From the NCBI GenBank assembly GCA_030695565.1, contig JAUYRZ010000106.1, positions 1-64,000 on the forward strand: a stretch of 64,000 bases of DNA, written 5' to 3'. The notes under the pieces are model-generated. The model worked only from the letters and a program-made list of their open reading frames with translations, was not told the DNA's origin and did not search any database. A program made the translations under genes and the position numbers. The stretch comes from Archangium sp. Its GTDB lineage: Bacteria > Myxococcota > Myxococcia > Myxococcales > Myxococcaceae. Shown one piece after another: positions 7,203 through 16,957 of this stretch; the first letter of the stretch is position 1; every line of letters starts with the position of its first letter.

Positions 7203-10109
7203 TCACTGCTTGACGACACCGAGGTCGACATACGCCTGATTCACCATCACCACGTACGGGCGCTGCTCGAAGCGCAAGGTGCCTTCGCCGTCGTGTTCGA
7301 TGATCTCCAGCTTGCCCATGCCCGCGCCCATCGGCCCGATGGAGTAGTAGTGCGCTTGCAGCGTGTAGGGGAACGCGCGTTTGCCCTTCGGCAGGCGGAT
7401 GGTGAAACACTCCGGGCCGTAGCCGGTGGTGACGTCGGCGTAGAGCTCGCCGCCCGACGGCAGCACCTTCGACGAGTAGTACGCGTGGCCGCCCTTGCCG
7501 TCGTAGATGTGGAAGTCGACGTCGTTGGCGTCGGTCTCCCAGTTGAGCACGAAGCGCAACGAAGGCCCGGTCTCCGCGATGCCGCCGATGGCCTTCAGCT
7601 TCTGCGAGATCTCCGCGCGGCGTTTGGGCTCGGCCTTGCTCCACGCGGCGGCGACGAGGCCCGCGTCTTCGCGAAGAATGCGATCGACGCCGAGGAAGCG
7701 GCCGTCAGGATACCGCTGCTTGATGCCCACGGAGATCGCCTCGAAGGCCCGCTCGTGTTTCCCCGCGCGCAGCAGGGCGAAAGCGAGCATGCGATGGCTG
7801 GCCGGGTGGTCTGCGCGCTGCTCGGCGGCCCTGGCGAAGGAGTCGGCGGCGAGCTCGAGGCCGGTGGTGAGGCGCTCCAGTCGCACGCCTGCGAAGCGGC
7901 GGAGATCGGCCCGCGCGGGGAACAGGTCGATGATGCTGCCGTACGCGCGCGCGGCGGTGGTGAGGTCACCTGTCTTCTCGAGCGCTTCACCCAACGCGAC
8001 GAGCGCGAGCAGATCGCCCGGCTGCTCTTCGTGCCAACCGTGCGCGAGCGCCAGCGCCTGGGTGGGGTTGCTCTTGAGGCCGTCCATCACCTCCTTGAAC
8101 TTGCCGGTGTACGGGTCGGGCCCCTTCTCGGGGATCGCCGCGCGCGTCGAGCTGGAGCTGTTGGGCATCGGCTCGGGCCTGCGCTCCATGCGCATCGCCG
8201 AGGGCGGGGGCGGCGCACGAGGCGCTTCCGCGGGCGGAGGTGCCGGCGCCGCGGCGATCTCGGCCTGCGGCGGAGACGGCTCCTCTTTGCGCTCGCTCAC
8301 CTTGGGGTCTTCGATGGCGCCTTGCGAGTTGGCACTCTCGTCTGCGCTCGCCCCTCCTTCGTCGTCGCGCGCCCGGGCCTTCATCTTCTTCTCTGGGCTG
8401 GAGCTCGGTTTGGGCTTGGCGATGTCTGCCTTCGGCGGCGGGGCCTGTTTGGCCACCGCGAGCGACTCGGGCCCGCGCTTCTGGCGAATCACCTGGCCGC
8501 CTGCCACCGTGAGGATGTCGCTGAGCGCGCGGCGATCGATGTTGAAGCGCGCGTAGTCGGCTTCGGTCTCCAGCACGAGCAACGCGGTCAGTGACGAGAG
8601 CACCCGGTTCTTCGTTGAGATGTCGATGATCTCATTCTTGAGCTGGGTGCGCTGCGGTGCGCCGTCGGCTTGATCGAGCTGCGCCTGCAACGAGTCGATG
8701 CGCGCCTTCGCCCAGGCACGCTCGAGCAGCGGCCGTTCGATCGAAACGAGCTGGCCGTCGGAGAGCGGCAGCGACTTGCCGTTGATGGACACCTTGAACG
8801 GCGCGTTCGCGGCGAGCTGCGCGTACACCAGCACCGCGTCACCTGCCTGCACGCCGGAGAGCGTGGTGGGCCACACCGCGGTGGCGCCTTCCACCTTCAC
8901 GGCCAGTTTGGACTTCGTGGCGAGGCTCAAGCGGCGAGCGAGCTCCACCGGCGCGAGGCCTCCGTCGAGCACCGCGCCGTCACGCGGCAGCGACCCCGTG
9001 GTGAGCCGGGCCAGCGCCGCTTCGTCACGCAGACCGCCCACCGTGATGGCGTCGAGGCGTTGCACGCTGGCTGCCTTCAGCTTGAGCAGCTGCGCGATGA
9101 GGTTCGGCCCTTCGATGGACCCGGCGGTCATCACGCCATCCGAGATGAGCAGCACCCGCGGCGTGGGGTTGGCCTGCACGTGCTTGAGCGCCAGCTCGAC
9201 GTTGGAGGCGCCCAGCGCCCGGCGAGCGCGCAGCAGCCTGGCTTGTGTGTCGCCGAAGCCAGCAGCGAGCCCCGAGTAGATCGGCGCGACCTCTTGATCG
9301 AACGCCACCACGTTGACCTGGAGCGTGGGCGTCTGCTTCGCCAACGCAGCGAGGAGTTGTTGCACCAGCCTCACCTGCTCGCTCCACCCGAGTGCACGCG
9401 AGCCGCTGGAATCGACCAGCACGGTGAAGGGCACGAGCGCATCGGCGCCCACGTCTTCCACCGGGGTGATGCGGGCCGCGACCAGGTCACCCGAACGAAC
9501 ACCGAGCTGGTTGCGTTTGGGCGGCGCCAGGAAGTCGGCGCTGGGCACGAAGCGCTTCTTGTTCAGCACGCCTTCGCCCAGGACACCTTCGACCTTCACG
9601 TCGAGCTCGCCCACCTCGGGCAGACCCTTGAGCGGCAAGGTGTAGAGCGCGGTGCTGGCCACCAGCTCGTGCGAGTACGAGAGCACCACTTCCTTCACGC
9701 CCCGCGCGGGAATGGGGAAGACCTTCGCGGTGAACTCGTTGCCGCCGCTCTGCTCCAGCAGCGCGGGATCCTGCCGGCGATGCAGGAAGTCTTCGTAGGC
9801 GCGGCGGGCGGCCTGGCGCTCGACCACCTCGCCTTCCTGCCAGCGGCCATCGAGCTTCATCGCGAAGCGGCTCACCGTCGCGCCCGGCGGCAGCGTCACC
9901 TTGAACTGGCCTTCGATGACGCGGTCGAGCGGGTTCTCGAAGGAGAGCGTCAGCTCGGTGAACGCGAGCGGATCCATCACCACCGCGCGGGCCTGCAGCT
10001 TCGTCAGCTTGAGGCCGGTGCCGTCAGAGGCGGTCAACGAAACCGGTGCGTCGGTGTTCTCAGCGAAGGCAGACAACGACACCACGGCGAGCAGCAGCGG
10101 AAGTCTCAT
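7203..10109 (-). CDS. VIT/von Willebrand factor A protein with TPR and DUF2135
   Basis: A 968-residue exported protein. After a signal peptide (MRLPLLLAVVSLSAFA) there is a VIT domain (residues about 20-150, with LSFENPLDRVIEGQFKVTLP and YEDFLHRRQDPALLEQ). Next is a von Willebrand A domain (about 240-400) whose metal site is partly kept (FTVLVDSSGSRALGW). A Pro/Lys/Glu-rich low-complexity linker (about 580-690) and TPR-like helices follow. The C-terminus is a DUF2135 module (NWETDANDVDFHIYDGKGGH, PECFTIRL). Such proteins are common in Myxococcota and are thought to be surface or periplasmic adhesion or assembly factors. ATG 10109 begins the signal peptide. The architecture is clear; the role is not. 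Confidence 0.88.
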   Translation of the reverse strand: MRLPLLLAVVSLSAFAENTDAPVSLTASDGTGLKLTKLQARAVVMDPLAFTELTLSFENPLDRVIEGQFKVTLPPGATVSRFAMKLDGRWQEGEVVERQAARRAYEDFLHRRQDPALLEQSGGNEFTAKVFPIPARGVKEVVLSYSHELVASTALYTLPLKGLPEVGELDVKVEGVLGEGVLNKKRFVPSADFLAPPKRNQLGVRSGDLVAARITPVEDVGADALVPFTVLVDSSGSRALGWSEQVRLVQQLLAALAKQTPTLQVNVVAFDQEVAPIYSGLAAGFGDTQARLLRARRALGASNVELALKHVQANPTPRVLLISDGVMTAGSIEGPNLIAQLLKLKAASVQRLDAITVGGLRDEAALARLTTGSLPRDGAVLDGGLAPVELARRLSLATKSKLAVKVEGATAVWPTTLSGVQAGDAVLVYAQLAANAPFKVSINGKSLPLSDGQLVSIERPLLERAWAKARIDSLQAQLDQADGAPQRTQLKNEIIDISTKNRVLSSLTALLVLETEADYARFNIDRRALSDILTVAGGQVIRQKRGPESLAVAKQAPPPKADIAKPKPSSSPEKKMKARARDDEGGASADESANSQGAIEDPKVSERKEEPSPPQAEIAAAPAPPPAEAPRAPPPPSAMRMERRPEPMPNSSSSTRAAIPEKGPDPYTGKFKEVMDGLKSNPTQALALAHGWHEEQPGDLLALVALGEALEKTGDLTTAARAYGSIIDLFPARADLRRFAGVRLERLTTGLELAADSFARAAEQRADHPASHRMLAFALLRAGKHERAFEAISVGIKQRYPDGRFLGVDRILREDAGLVAAAWSKAEPKRRAEISQKLKAIGGIAETGPSLRFVLNWETDANDVDFHIYDGKGGHAYYSSKVLPSGGELYADVTTGYGPECFTIRLPKGKRAFPYTLQAHYYSIGPMGAGMGKLEIIEHDGEGTLRFEQRPYVVMVNQAYVDLGVVKQ

Positions 10110-10170
10110 GGGCGACCTTGGACACGCAGACGGGGAAAAGAGGTCCCAGTTCAGCACACCGCTCCGCCGA

Positions 10171-10204
10171 GGCCCTCTCCCAAAGGGCCCGAAGGGAGAG
10201 GGGA
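10171..10204. repeat. Dispersed palindromic repeat, copy 2
   Basis: GGCCCTCTCCC, a loop, then GAAGGGAGAGGGG forms a GC-rich hairpin between two leftward genes. It belongs to the same family as the copies near 2.85, 35.4, 44.06, 51.6, 58.9 and 60.3 kb, and it may terminate transcription arriving from the EF-G-like gene. Confidence 0.55.
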
Positions 10205-10205
10205 T

Positions 10206-12257
10206 CTACGGCTCTTCTTCCTGCGTTCGATGCGCGGCTCTCGCGTCGAACAACTTGTTGTGCGTGTGTTGTGGCACCGGCTCGTATTGCGCGAGCTCGA
10301 CGGTGAAGGTGCCGTGCCCGCCCGTCACGCCACGCAGCGTTCCAGCGAAGTCGCGCAGCTCGGCCAATGGCGCGAGCGCTCGCACCACGCTCAGTCCGCC
10401 CGGCAAGGCCTCCATGCCCAGGATACGCCCGCGGATTCCCTTCATCTCTCCGGTGATCGCGCCCATGTATTCCTCGGGAGCGGTGACCTCGAGGTTGCCC
10501 ACCGGCTCGAGCAACGCCGGCCGTGCGCGGGGCAACGCATCACGCACCGCCCACTTCGCCGCCGTGCGGAACGCGATGTCTTTCGAGTCTACCGAGTGGG
10601 TCTTGCCGTCGGTCACCACCACCCGAAGGTCGAACACCGGAAAGCCCGCCAGCACCCCGCGCTCCAAAGCGTCGTGCACACCCTTCTCCACTGAGGGGAG
10701 GAACTGACCGGGGATGGCGCCGCCGAACACCTCGCTCGCGAACTCGAACCCGTGACCGCGCGGCAACGGCTCGAGGCGGAGAAACACCTCAGCGAACTGC
10801 CCCGCACCACCGGTCTGCTTGCGATGCCGATAGTGCCCCTCCGCCACGGTGCCGATGGTCTCGCGATACGGAATCGTGGGCGCGTGTGACACCACGGCCA
10901 CCCGGCTTCGATTCTGCAACCGCTCCAGCATCACCTTGAGGTGCTCTTCGCCCAACCCCGAGAGCACCAGCTCACCGGTGACGGGATCGTGTTTGAAAGA
11001 AAACGTGGGATCTTCTTCCGCCAGCCGCGCCAGCGCCTGACCCACCTTCACGTCGTCGGCCTTCGCCTTGTTCGAGACGGCCAGCGAGAGCATCGGCGTG
11101 GGGTACTTCGGGCGCGGCATCACCAACACGGCCTTCACCTCGGGTGCGTGCAGCAGCTGATCGACGTGCAGTTCTTCGATGCGCGCGAGCGCCACCAGGT
11201 CACCGGCCCAGGCCACCGAATCGAACTCGACGTGTTCGCGCCCTTCCACTTTCAGCAGGTGGGTGGCCTTGCGCGCCTTTTGATCACTCGCGCCGACGAA
11301 GGGCGTGGTCGCGCTGAGCGAGCCCTGCAACACCCTCAGCATCGCCACCTGCCCTCCGTGCGGATCCGCCGTCACCTTGAACACGTGCGCGAGCAACGGC
11401 GCGTCGGGGTCGCAGGCGATCTCCACCAGCTCGCCATTCTTGAGCACGCGTCGGGTGCGGCCACTGAGCGGGCTGGGCGCTTCGTTCACCAGCACGTGCA
11501 GGAGAGCCGCGATGCCCGCGCCGCTCTTCGCCGAGGTGAAGAGCACCGGCACCACCTGGCCCCCCTTCATCGCGCGCACGAAGGTGGCGCGCAGTGAGGC
11601 GGCGGTGAGCGCCGCGCCCGACAGGTAGCGCTCCAGCTCGAGGTCGTCGCCTTCCACCACCGCCTCCACCAGCGCGCGGTGCGCTTCCTTCACCGAGCCG
11701 AAGGCCACCTTGCCGGTCTCCCGCTCGAACACGTCGACCACGTCGTCGAGACCCGGGGTGGGCAGGTTGATCGGCAGCAGCCGCGACCCCAGGGCGAGCG
11801 TCAACTCGGCCAGCAGGTTGGGCAGGCGGGCCGGGGCGAGGTCGAGCTTGTTCACCACCACCATGCGCGCGAGGCCCGCTTCGCCCGCGGCGTGAAACAG
11901 CCGGCGCGTATTGAACTCCACCCCGGTCGCGGCGTTCACCACGATGACCGCCGTCTCCACCGCGCAGAGCGAGGCGAGCGCGCTGCCCACGAACTCCGGA
12001 TGGCCAGGTGTGTCGAGGATGTTGATCTCCACGCCCTCATGCGTGGCGAAGAGCAGCGAACTCGAGGTGGAGTGGTGGTGCCGTCTGGCTTCTGGCTCGT
12101 GATCGCTCGCCGTCGACTCCTGCTCGATCGACCCGGGCCGGGTGATGGCTCCCGTCTTCAGGAGCACCGCTTCCACCAGAGACGTCTTGCCCGCCCCACC
12201 ATGTCCGAGGAGCACGATGTTGCGGAGGTTCTCCGGCCGGTAGCTCGACGCCTTCAT
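10206..12257 (-). CDS. Elongation factor G-like translational GTPase (EF-G paralogue)
   Basis: A 683-residue protein with EF-G architecture: a G domain with P-loop GHGGAGKTSL (about residues 18-27), switch II DTPGHPEF and NKLD; then domain II, domain III (LSGLGEEHLKVMLERL), domain IV (FAEVFLRLEPLPRG) and domain V (EPVGNLEVTAPEEYMGAITG). It resembles the EF-G2-type paralogues found besides the main fusA in many bacteria. No ribosomal-protein or tuf genes flank it, so it is probably not the housekeeping EF-G. ATG 12257 (MKASSYRPENLRNI) is preferred because the P-loop follows at the family distance. Function beyond GTP hydrolysis is uncertain. Confidence 0.9.
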   Translation of the reverse strand: MKASSYRPENLRNIVLLGHGGAGKTSLVEAVLLKTGAITRPGSIEQESTASDHEPEARRHHHSTSSSLLFATHEGVEINILDTPGHPEFVGSALASLCAVETAVIVVNAATGVEFNTRRLFHAAGEAGLARMVVVNKLDLAPARLPNLLAELTLALGSRLLPINLPTPGLDDVVDVFERETGKVAFGSVKEAHRALVEAVVEGDDLELERYLSGAALTAASLRATFVRAMKGGQVVPVLFTSAKSGAGIAALLHVLVNEAPSPLSGRTRRVLKNGELVEIACDPDAPLLAHVFKVTADPHGGQVAMLRVLQGSLSATTPFVGASDQKARKATHLLKVEGREHVEFDSVAWAGDLVALARIEELHVDQLLHAPEVKAVLVMPRPKYPTPMLSLAVSNKAKADDVKVGQALARLAEEDPTFSFKHDPVTGELVLSGLGEEHLKVMLERLQNRSRVAVVSHAPTIPYRETIGTVAEGHYRHRKQTGGAGQFAEVFLRLEPLPRGHGFEFASEVFGGAIPGQFLPSVEKGVHDALERGVLAGFPVFDLRVVVTDGKTHSVDSKDIAFRTAAKWAVRDALPRARPALLEPVGNLEVTAPEEYMGAITGEMKGIRGRILGMEALPGGLSVVRALAPLAELRDFAGTLRGVTGGHGTFTVELAQYEPVPQHTHNKLFDARAAHRTQEEEP

Positions 12258-12288
12258 GAGGCGTACCGAGTGCAGTCGGCGTACCGGC

Positions 12289-12954
12289 TCAGCAGCCGGC
12301 GCGTTGTTCCAGGCCGTTGGCCAGAGCACCCAGAAGATCGCGCGGGTTCACCGCGGCCAGTTCGCAGCACGAAGGGTCGGCCGTCTCGATCAAGCGCCAG
12401 TCGCCGTTCTCGAGCTGACCTGCGTCGGCGGTGAGCCAGGGCACCCGGGTGCGCCGCGCTGCTTCATGCGCGAGGGCGCGAAGTTCGCGTTCATCGCGTT
12501 CGGTCAACGCACCGAACGGATCTTCCGAAACCCGGGGGCCCATCGCCAGCACGTCGGCATCGAGCACGAAGAGCCGGTACTCCCGCGCGAGCGCAGGGCC
12601 GTCCTGCCGCTCCATGCGCCGCAGGGGGAGCGGAGGTGTGCACACGGTCAGGCCCTCGAGCACGGTGCGATCGAACGCCGCGGCGTTGGCGTGTTGGGTA
12701 GGGTCGTTGAGCAGGGTGATGTTGAGCGCGCGCGCGTCGTCGTGCAGCCGCTGGTACCGCGCGGGGTCGAACCGACCGCCGAACAACACGCCCCAATGAA
12801 AGTCACCGCGGTCGAGCGAAGGTTCGGCGTCCGCCAGCGAACCGCCGCGCGGAATGACGTGAACGTGGTGGCCCAGCGCCTGCGCCGCCGCCACCAGCGC
12901 GGGGCGGGCGTCAGGGCCGTTGCTGGCGAGAGAGGCTTCCATCAAGACGAGCAT
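12289..12954 (-). CDS. R2K-clade ATP-grasp domain protein
   Basis: A 221-residue protein resembling the R2K (DUF4343-like) ATP-grasp clade, whose members lack the usual N-terminal lysine pair. Visible elements are AREYRLFVLDADVLAMG and TADAGQLENGDWRLIETADP, where the last segment is the metal-binding part of the ATP-grasp core. The first 90 residues form a pre-ATP-grasp Rossmann-like domain. The family is associated with amide-bond ligation and peptide tagging, but no substrate is known. It lies 31 bp upstream of the EF-G paralogue on the same strand. The family call is from motif memory and is moderate. Confidence 0.6.
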   Translation of the reverse strand: MLVLMEASLASNGPDARPALVAAAQALGHHVHVIPRGGSLADAEPSLDRGDFHWGVLFGGRFDPARYQRLHDDARALNITLLNDPTQHANAAAFDRTVLEGLTVCTPPLPLRRMERQDGPALAREYRLFVLDADVLAMGPRVSEDPFGALTERDERELRALAHEAARRTRVPWLTADAGQLENGDWRLIETADPSCCELAAVNPRDLLGALANGLEQRAGC

Positions 12955-12980
12955 GAGCGCGCACCATACAGGCCTGGCTC

Positions 12981-13358
12981 TCAGCGCGCCGTTCGCAGAA
13001 AGCCGGCCACCTGGTCGGCGAAGAGGCGCGTGTCGATGGGCTTCGAGATGTAGCCATCACAGCCGGCGTCGAGCGCCTTCTCCGCGTCGCCCTCCATCGC
13101 GTAGGCGGTGAAGGCGATGATGATCAGGCCGCGGGTGCTGGGGTCGGCTTTGAGCAGGCGGGTGAGGGTGAGCCCATCGGTGCCGGGCATCTGAAGGTCC
13201 ATCAGCACCAGGGTCGGAGGCCGCGTGGTGATCTCCGCCATCGCCTCTTCGGCGTTCGAGGCGGTGCGCACGTCGAAGCCGCGCGCCTTGAGCACGAAGA
13301 ACGCGAGCTTCACGTTCGCCGGGTTGTCATCCACCACCAGGATCGATGGGGCCGTCAT
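12981..13358 (-). CDS. Single-domain response regulator (CheY-like)
   Basis: A 125-residue receiver domain alone. The acidic pair is DDNP (residues about 10-13), the phosphoacceptor is Asp in LVLMDLQMPG, the Thr of the switch is FTAYA and the lysine is in ISKPID. There is no output domain, so it would act by protein contact or as a phosphorelay shuttle. It starts 3 bp after the stop of the hybrid kinase at 13362, which makes the kinase its likely partner. Confidence 0.92.
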   Translation of the reverse strand: MTAPSILVVDDNPANVKLAFFVLKARGFDVRTASNAEEAMAEITTRPPTLVLMDLQMPGTDGLTLTRLLKADPSTRGLIIIAFTAYAMEGDAEKALDAGCDGYISKPIDTRLFADQVAGFLRTAR

Positions 13359-13361
13359 GGC

Positions 13362-15732
13362 TCAGCCCCCCGCGGTGTGAGCGGGCAAGAACATGCGCAG
13401 CGCCTCCAGCACCACGGTGCCGGCGTGCTTGCCCTTCTGGAGAATGCCCTGCACCGAAGCCTCCAGCCGCCGGTAGTCGGCGACGCTGAGCTCCTTCACC
13501 GTCCACACGATCACCGGCACGGTCTTGCACCGCGGCAGGGCGCGGAAACGCTCGAGGAACTCGAAGCCATCCATCTCGGGCATGAGGAGATCGAGGATGA
13601 CCGCGATGGGCGGGTCTTCGGAGGCGATGGCCAGGCCTTCGGCGCCCCGATGGGCGGTGGTGGCGCGGTAGCCGAGCTGATCGAGCGTGGCCGACATCAA
13701 GCGGGTCGACGCGGCGTCGTCATCGACCACCAGCACCCGGCCTCCTCGCTCGGAGTGAACGCCCGCACGCTCGAGGGAGCCCAGGATCGAAGGGGCGCTG
13801 ACCGGCTTGGGCAGAATGTCATGCACCGTAAAGCCCGCCGCGGCGCCGCCTTCGGTGACCACGGTGATCACGATCACCGGCACGTCGCGGTTGAGTGGGC
13901 TCTGACGAATCGCCTGCAGCACCTCGAGCCCGTTGGCGTCGGGCAAGAGCAGGTCGAGCGTGATGGCGTCGTAGTGTTGCGCGCGGCAGCGGGCCAGGGC
14001 CTGGGTTCCGGTGCTGGCGGTGTCCACCGAGTAGCCGGCGTCGGTCAGGGTGCGCATGATCAACGACTGATCATTCGGCTCGTCTTCCACCACGAGGATC
14101 GAAGGTGCGCCCGGCATGCCCGCCACGCTCCGGGGCGCGGCCACCGGTTCACCACTGACCGCCCTGCGGGGGAGCAACGCGAAGAAGGTGCTCCCTTTGC
14201 CCGGCGCGCTGGTGACGCCCACCGAACCGCCCTGCGCTTCGGTCAGCCGCTTGGTCAACGCGAGCCCCAGACCCGTGCCCGGTTGCGCCTTGCTGGCGCC
14301 GGCGTCGAGTTGCTGGAACTCCGAGAAGAGCTTGTCGATGTCGGCCGTGGTGATGCCGATGCCGGTGTCCTCCACCTCGAGCCGGAAGAAGCCGGGCTCT
14401 TCGGGCTTCGCGCGGATGAGCACCTTGCCGCCCGGTCCGGTGAACTTGAGCGCGTTGGAGACGTAGTTGTAGAGCACCTGCTTGAGCCGCGCGGCGTCGA
14501 TGAAGACCTGGCCCAGCGACGGGTCGACCTCCACCGACACCTTGATGTGTTTCTGCGCGGCGATGGTGCGCAGAATCGCCACCACCTCCTGCACCACCCG
14601 GGGCAGGTCGACCACCTCGGCGTGGAACTCCAGGCGCCCCGCTTCGACCTTCGAGAGATCGAGCACGTCGTTGATCAGCTGCAGCAGGTGACGGCTGCTG
14701 GCGAGGATGTCGCCAGACGAACTCCTCGAACTGCGGCATGTCGGGCGTGACCTGCTGGCTGTGGATCAGCTCGGTGAAGCCGATGATCGCGTTGAGCGGC
14801 GTGCGCAGCTCGTGAGACATGTTGGCGAGGAACTCGCTCTTGAGCCGGCTGGCTTCGTGAACGCGCCGGTTCTCCACCTCGAGCCGCAGGCTGCGCGCGC
14901 GGAACCGCTCGAGCTGCTTCTGCTGGGTGAGATCGAGCGCGAAGGCGATGACGCTGTTTTCGTCGAGCAGCGCCCCGCCCACCAGCACCGGCACGTGTTC
15001 GCCGTTGGGCCTCGAGTACTCCTTCTCGTGTGGCTGCGAGATGCCGGTGGTCTCCAGATCTTTGCAGGCGAGCGCGTCGACGGGGCGCCACTCTTTGGGC
15101 GTGATGTCCCTCGTGAAGAGGCCCGCCTTGAGCTCTTCCCGGGTGCGGCCGATCAAGGTGAGGAAGGCGTCATTCGCCTCGAGCACGTGCCCAGCCATAT
15201 CGGCCTTGATCACGCCCAGGAAGCCCGCATCGCTCAGCCGTTGAAAGCGCGTCTCGCTGCGCACCAGGGCCTCCTGGGAGGCCTCGAGGTAGACCTCGGC
15301 GAGCATGGACATCACGCAATCGAAGAACGCGTGCATGCCCAACAACGCGCCCCGCAGGCGATCAGGGTCCTTCGCGAAGGTGGTGAAGAGGAGGTTCGTC
15401 AGGTCGCGCGTGACGCCTCTCACCACCCCGTACCAGACGGTCAGGGGGATCCCGAGGCGGGCATAGGAGGTGCCCTGGCGCTTCAGGTTCTCCACGTACT
15501 CGCTCCAGTCGCCGCTCATCGCCCTGGCGATGCGCTCGTGGTCGCGGCGCTGCTCTTCGCGCAGGTGCTCCGCCGACATCGAGCCGAGCAGCACCGCGAA
15601 GTGGGGTTCGCCCCGCATCTTCTCCACGGCCGTCTCGCTGAGGCTGAAGTAGTGCGCGTCGTACACGCGCCAGAAATCGGGCAGGCCCGCGAGCTCTTCC
15701 TGGGTGAACCACGACGGCTGTGGAGTGTGCAT
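13362..15732 (-). pseudogene. Hybrid histidine kinase (globin-like-PAS-HisKA-HATPase-REC-REC), 1-nt frameshift
   Basis: One gene read in two frames. From ATG 15732, residues 1-150 form a helical, globin/RsbR-N-like sensor ([20 protein letters not shown]), 160-275 a PAS domain, and 300-320 the HisKA box with His307 in MSHELRTP. The frame then breaks after EFV. A single extra base at 14715 (T in the sense strand) turns the expected Gly-Asp codons into Trp-Arg. Removing it joins the frame that continues [17 protein letters not shown] and then the HATPase domain ([26 protein letters not shown]) and two receiver domains (about 13.8-14.1 kb and 13.4-13.75 kb). The repaired protein would be 789 aa. 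It could be a real mutation or a sequencing or assembly error. Confidence 0.85.
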
Positions 15733-15835
15733 TCCGGGCCCTGGACGGCTCGCTGCGAGAAGCGCGCGACGTCTTGTTGAGTATTGGCACCGACGCCCGA
15801 TTTCCGTGAAGGGACCCGGCCGTCTGCGGGAGCAC

Positions 15836-16537
15836 TCAATGGGGCATCGACTCGGTGGTGCGCAAGCTGATCACCCTCATCACTTCGCCGCCGCCCGGCT
15901 CGCGCACGATCTGCTGTACGCCCGCAAGTTCATGCCCGTTCATCTCGAAGTGGAACTCGCCACCGGATCTGGCGGCCGCGAGCGCCTCGGGTTTGAGCAA
16001 CTCGCCGAACGCGAAGGCCCCCACCGCCGGGCGGGAGAGGTTGAGCAACACCGCAGCGCGCGAAGAGAGCCCGAAGACGTTCCACGCCAGATCGGTCAGC
16101 ACCACTGCGCCGGGCAGGTGATCGAGCAACGCGCTCTCCGAGCCTTCGGCCACCATCAGGCTCGCGCGCAGGCGGGTGAGCAGCTCACGCCGGTCGAACG
16201 GCTTGGTGATGAACTCAGTGGCGCCTGACTTGAGGCCGCGTTCGCGATCTTCGGGCAACGACAAACCCGTGACCATGATCACCGGCAGCGCGCGGAAGTC
16301 GACGTCGCGCCTGACGGTCTCGCACACCTCGTAGCCGGTCATGCCGGGCATGCTGACGTCGAGCAACATCGCCTCGGGCTTCTCGCGGCGCATCAGCTCC
16401 AGCGCCATAGGCCCACTGGTGGCCTCGAGCACCTGGTAGCCCGCCGCGGTGAGGATGGCGCGCATCAGCTTGATGTTGACCGGCGCGTCATCGACGACCA
16501 GGACGCGCGGCCCCGATGACGTGATGGTCTCAGGCAT
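15836..16537 (-). CDS. Response regulator with C-terminal PAS-like domain
   Basis: A 233-residue protein: receiver domain at residues about 8-130 ([11 protein letters not shown]; phosphoacceptor in [22 protein letters not shown]), followed by a PAS-like segment (about 135-225) with [20 protein letters not shown] and [17 protein letters not shown]. There is no DNA-binding or kinase output. It is the first gene of the leftward signalling cluster and lies 103 bp upstream of the frameshifted hybrid kinase, which is its likely partner. Confidence 0.85.
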   Translation of the reverse strand: MPETITSSGPRVLVVDDAPVNIKLMRAILTAAGYQVLEATSGPMALELMRREKPEAMLLDVSMPGMTGYEVCETVRRDVDFRALPVIMVTGLSLPEDRERGLKSGATEFITKPFDRRELLTRLRASLMVAEGSESALLDHLPGAVVLTDLAWNVFGLSSRAAVLLNLSRPAVGAFAFGELLKPEALAAARSGGEFHFEMNGHELAGVQQIVREPGGGEVMRVISLRTTESMPH

Positions 16538-16957
16538 GGTTCATCTTTCTCCCCTTTGTGGCTGGGCCCCCGGAGTCACAGTGCAAGCGCCTCGCCCGCG
16601 GTGACTCCGTCCGGGGCGAGGGGCCCCGGTACTGCGTCGCTGCGCAATGGGTGCAGACGTCGGGTCACGATCGCGCAGAAATTCATCGAAGGCCCATCGT
16701 GGATCGGGCTGGTTACGAGCCGGTGCCTGCTTTCAGCGTCGTCGAAGCGCGCTTCTCGAAGGGAACCGCACCCCCGCCGCGCCGGGGTTCTTGCGCAGCG
16801 CCTCCGCACCAGCCCGCTGACGGGGCGTGCCCCACAACACCTCGAACGAGTCGATGAGTGCGGGCCCGTCACGGAACGGACCGCACTCGAAGGTCGGGAC
16901 CACGTTCCCCAGTTGCGGAGCGGCTTGTTCGGATCCCACTCATTACGGTCATGACCC
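16538..16957. other. Gene-free stretch between divergent genes
   Basis: About 420 bp separate the leftward response regulator from the rightward SGNH lipoprotein. I see no convincing gene. There is an 8-bp inverted repeat, GGAGTCAC at 16572-16579 and GTGACTCC at 16601-16608. There is also a weak leftward frame at 16733-16939 whose middle part (PALIDSFEVLWGTPRQRAG) reads like a protein fragment and may be a decayed gene. Promoters for both flanking genes should lie here, but none is clear by eye. Confidence 0.4.
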
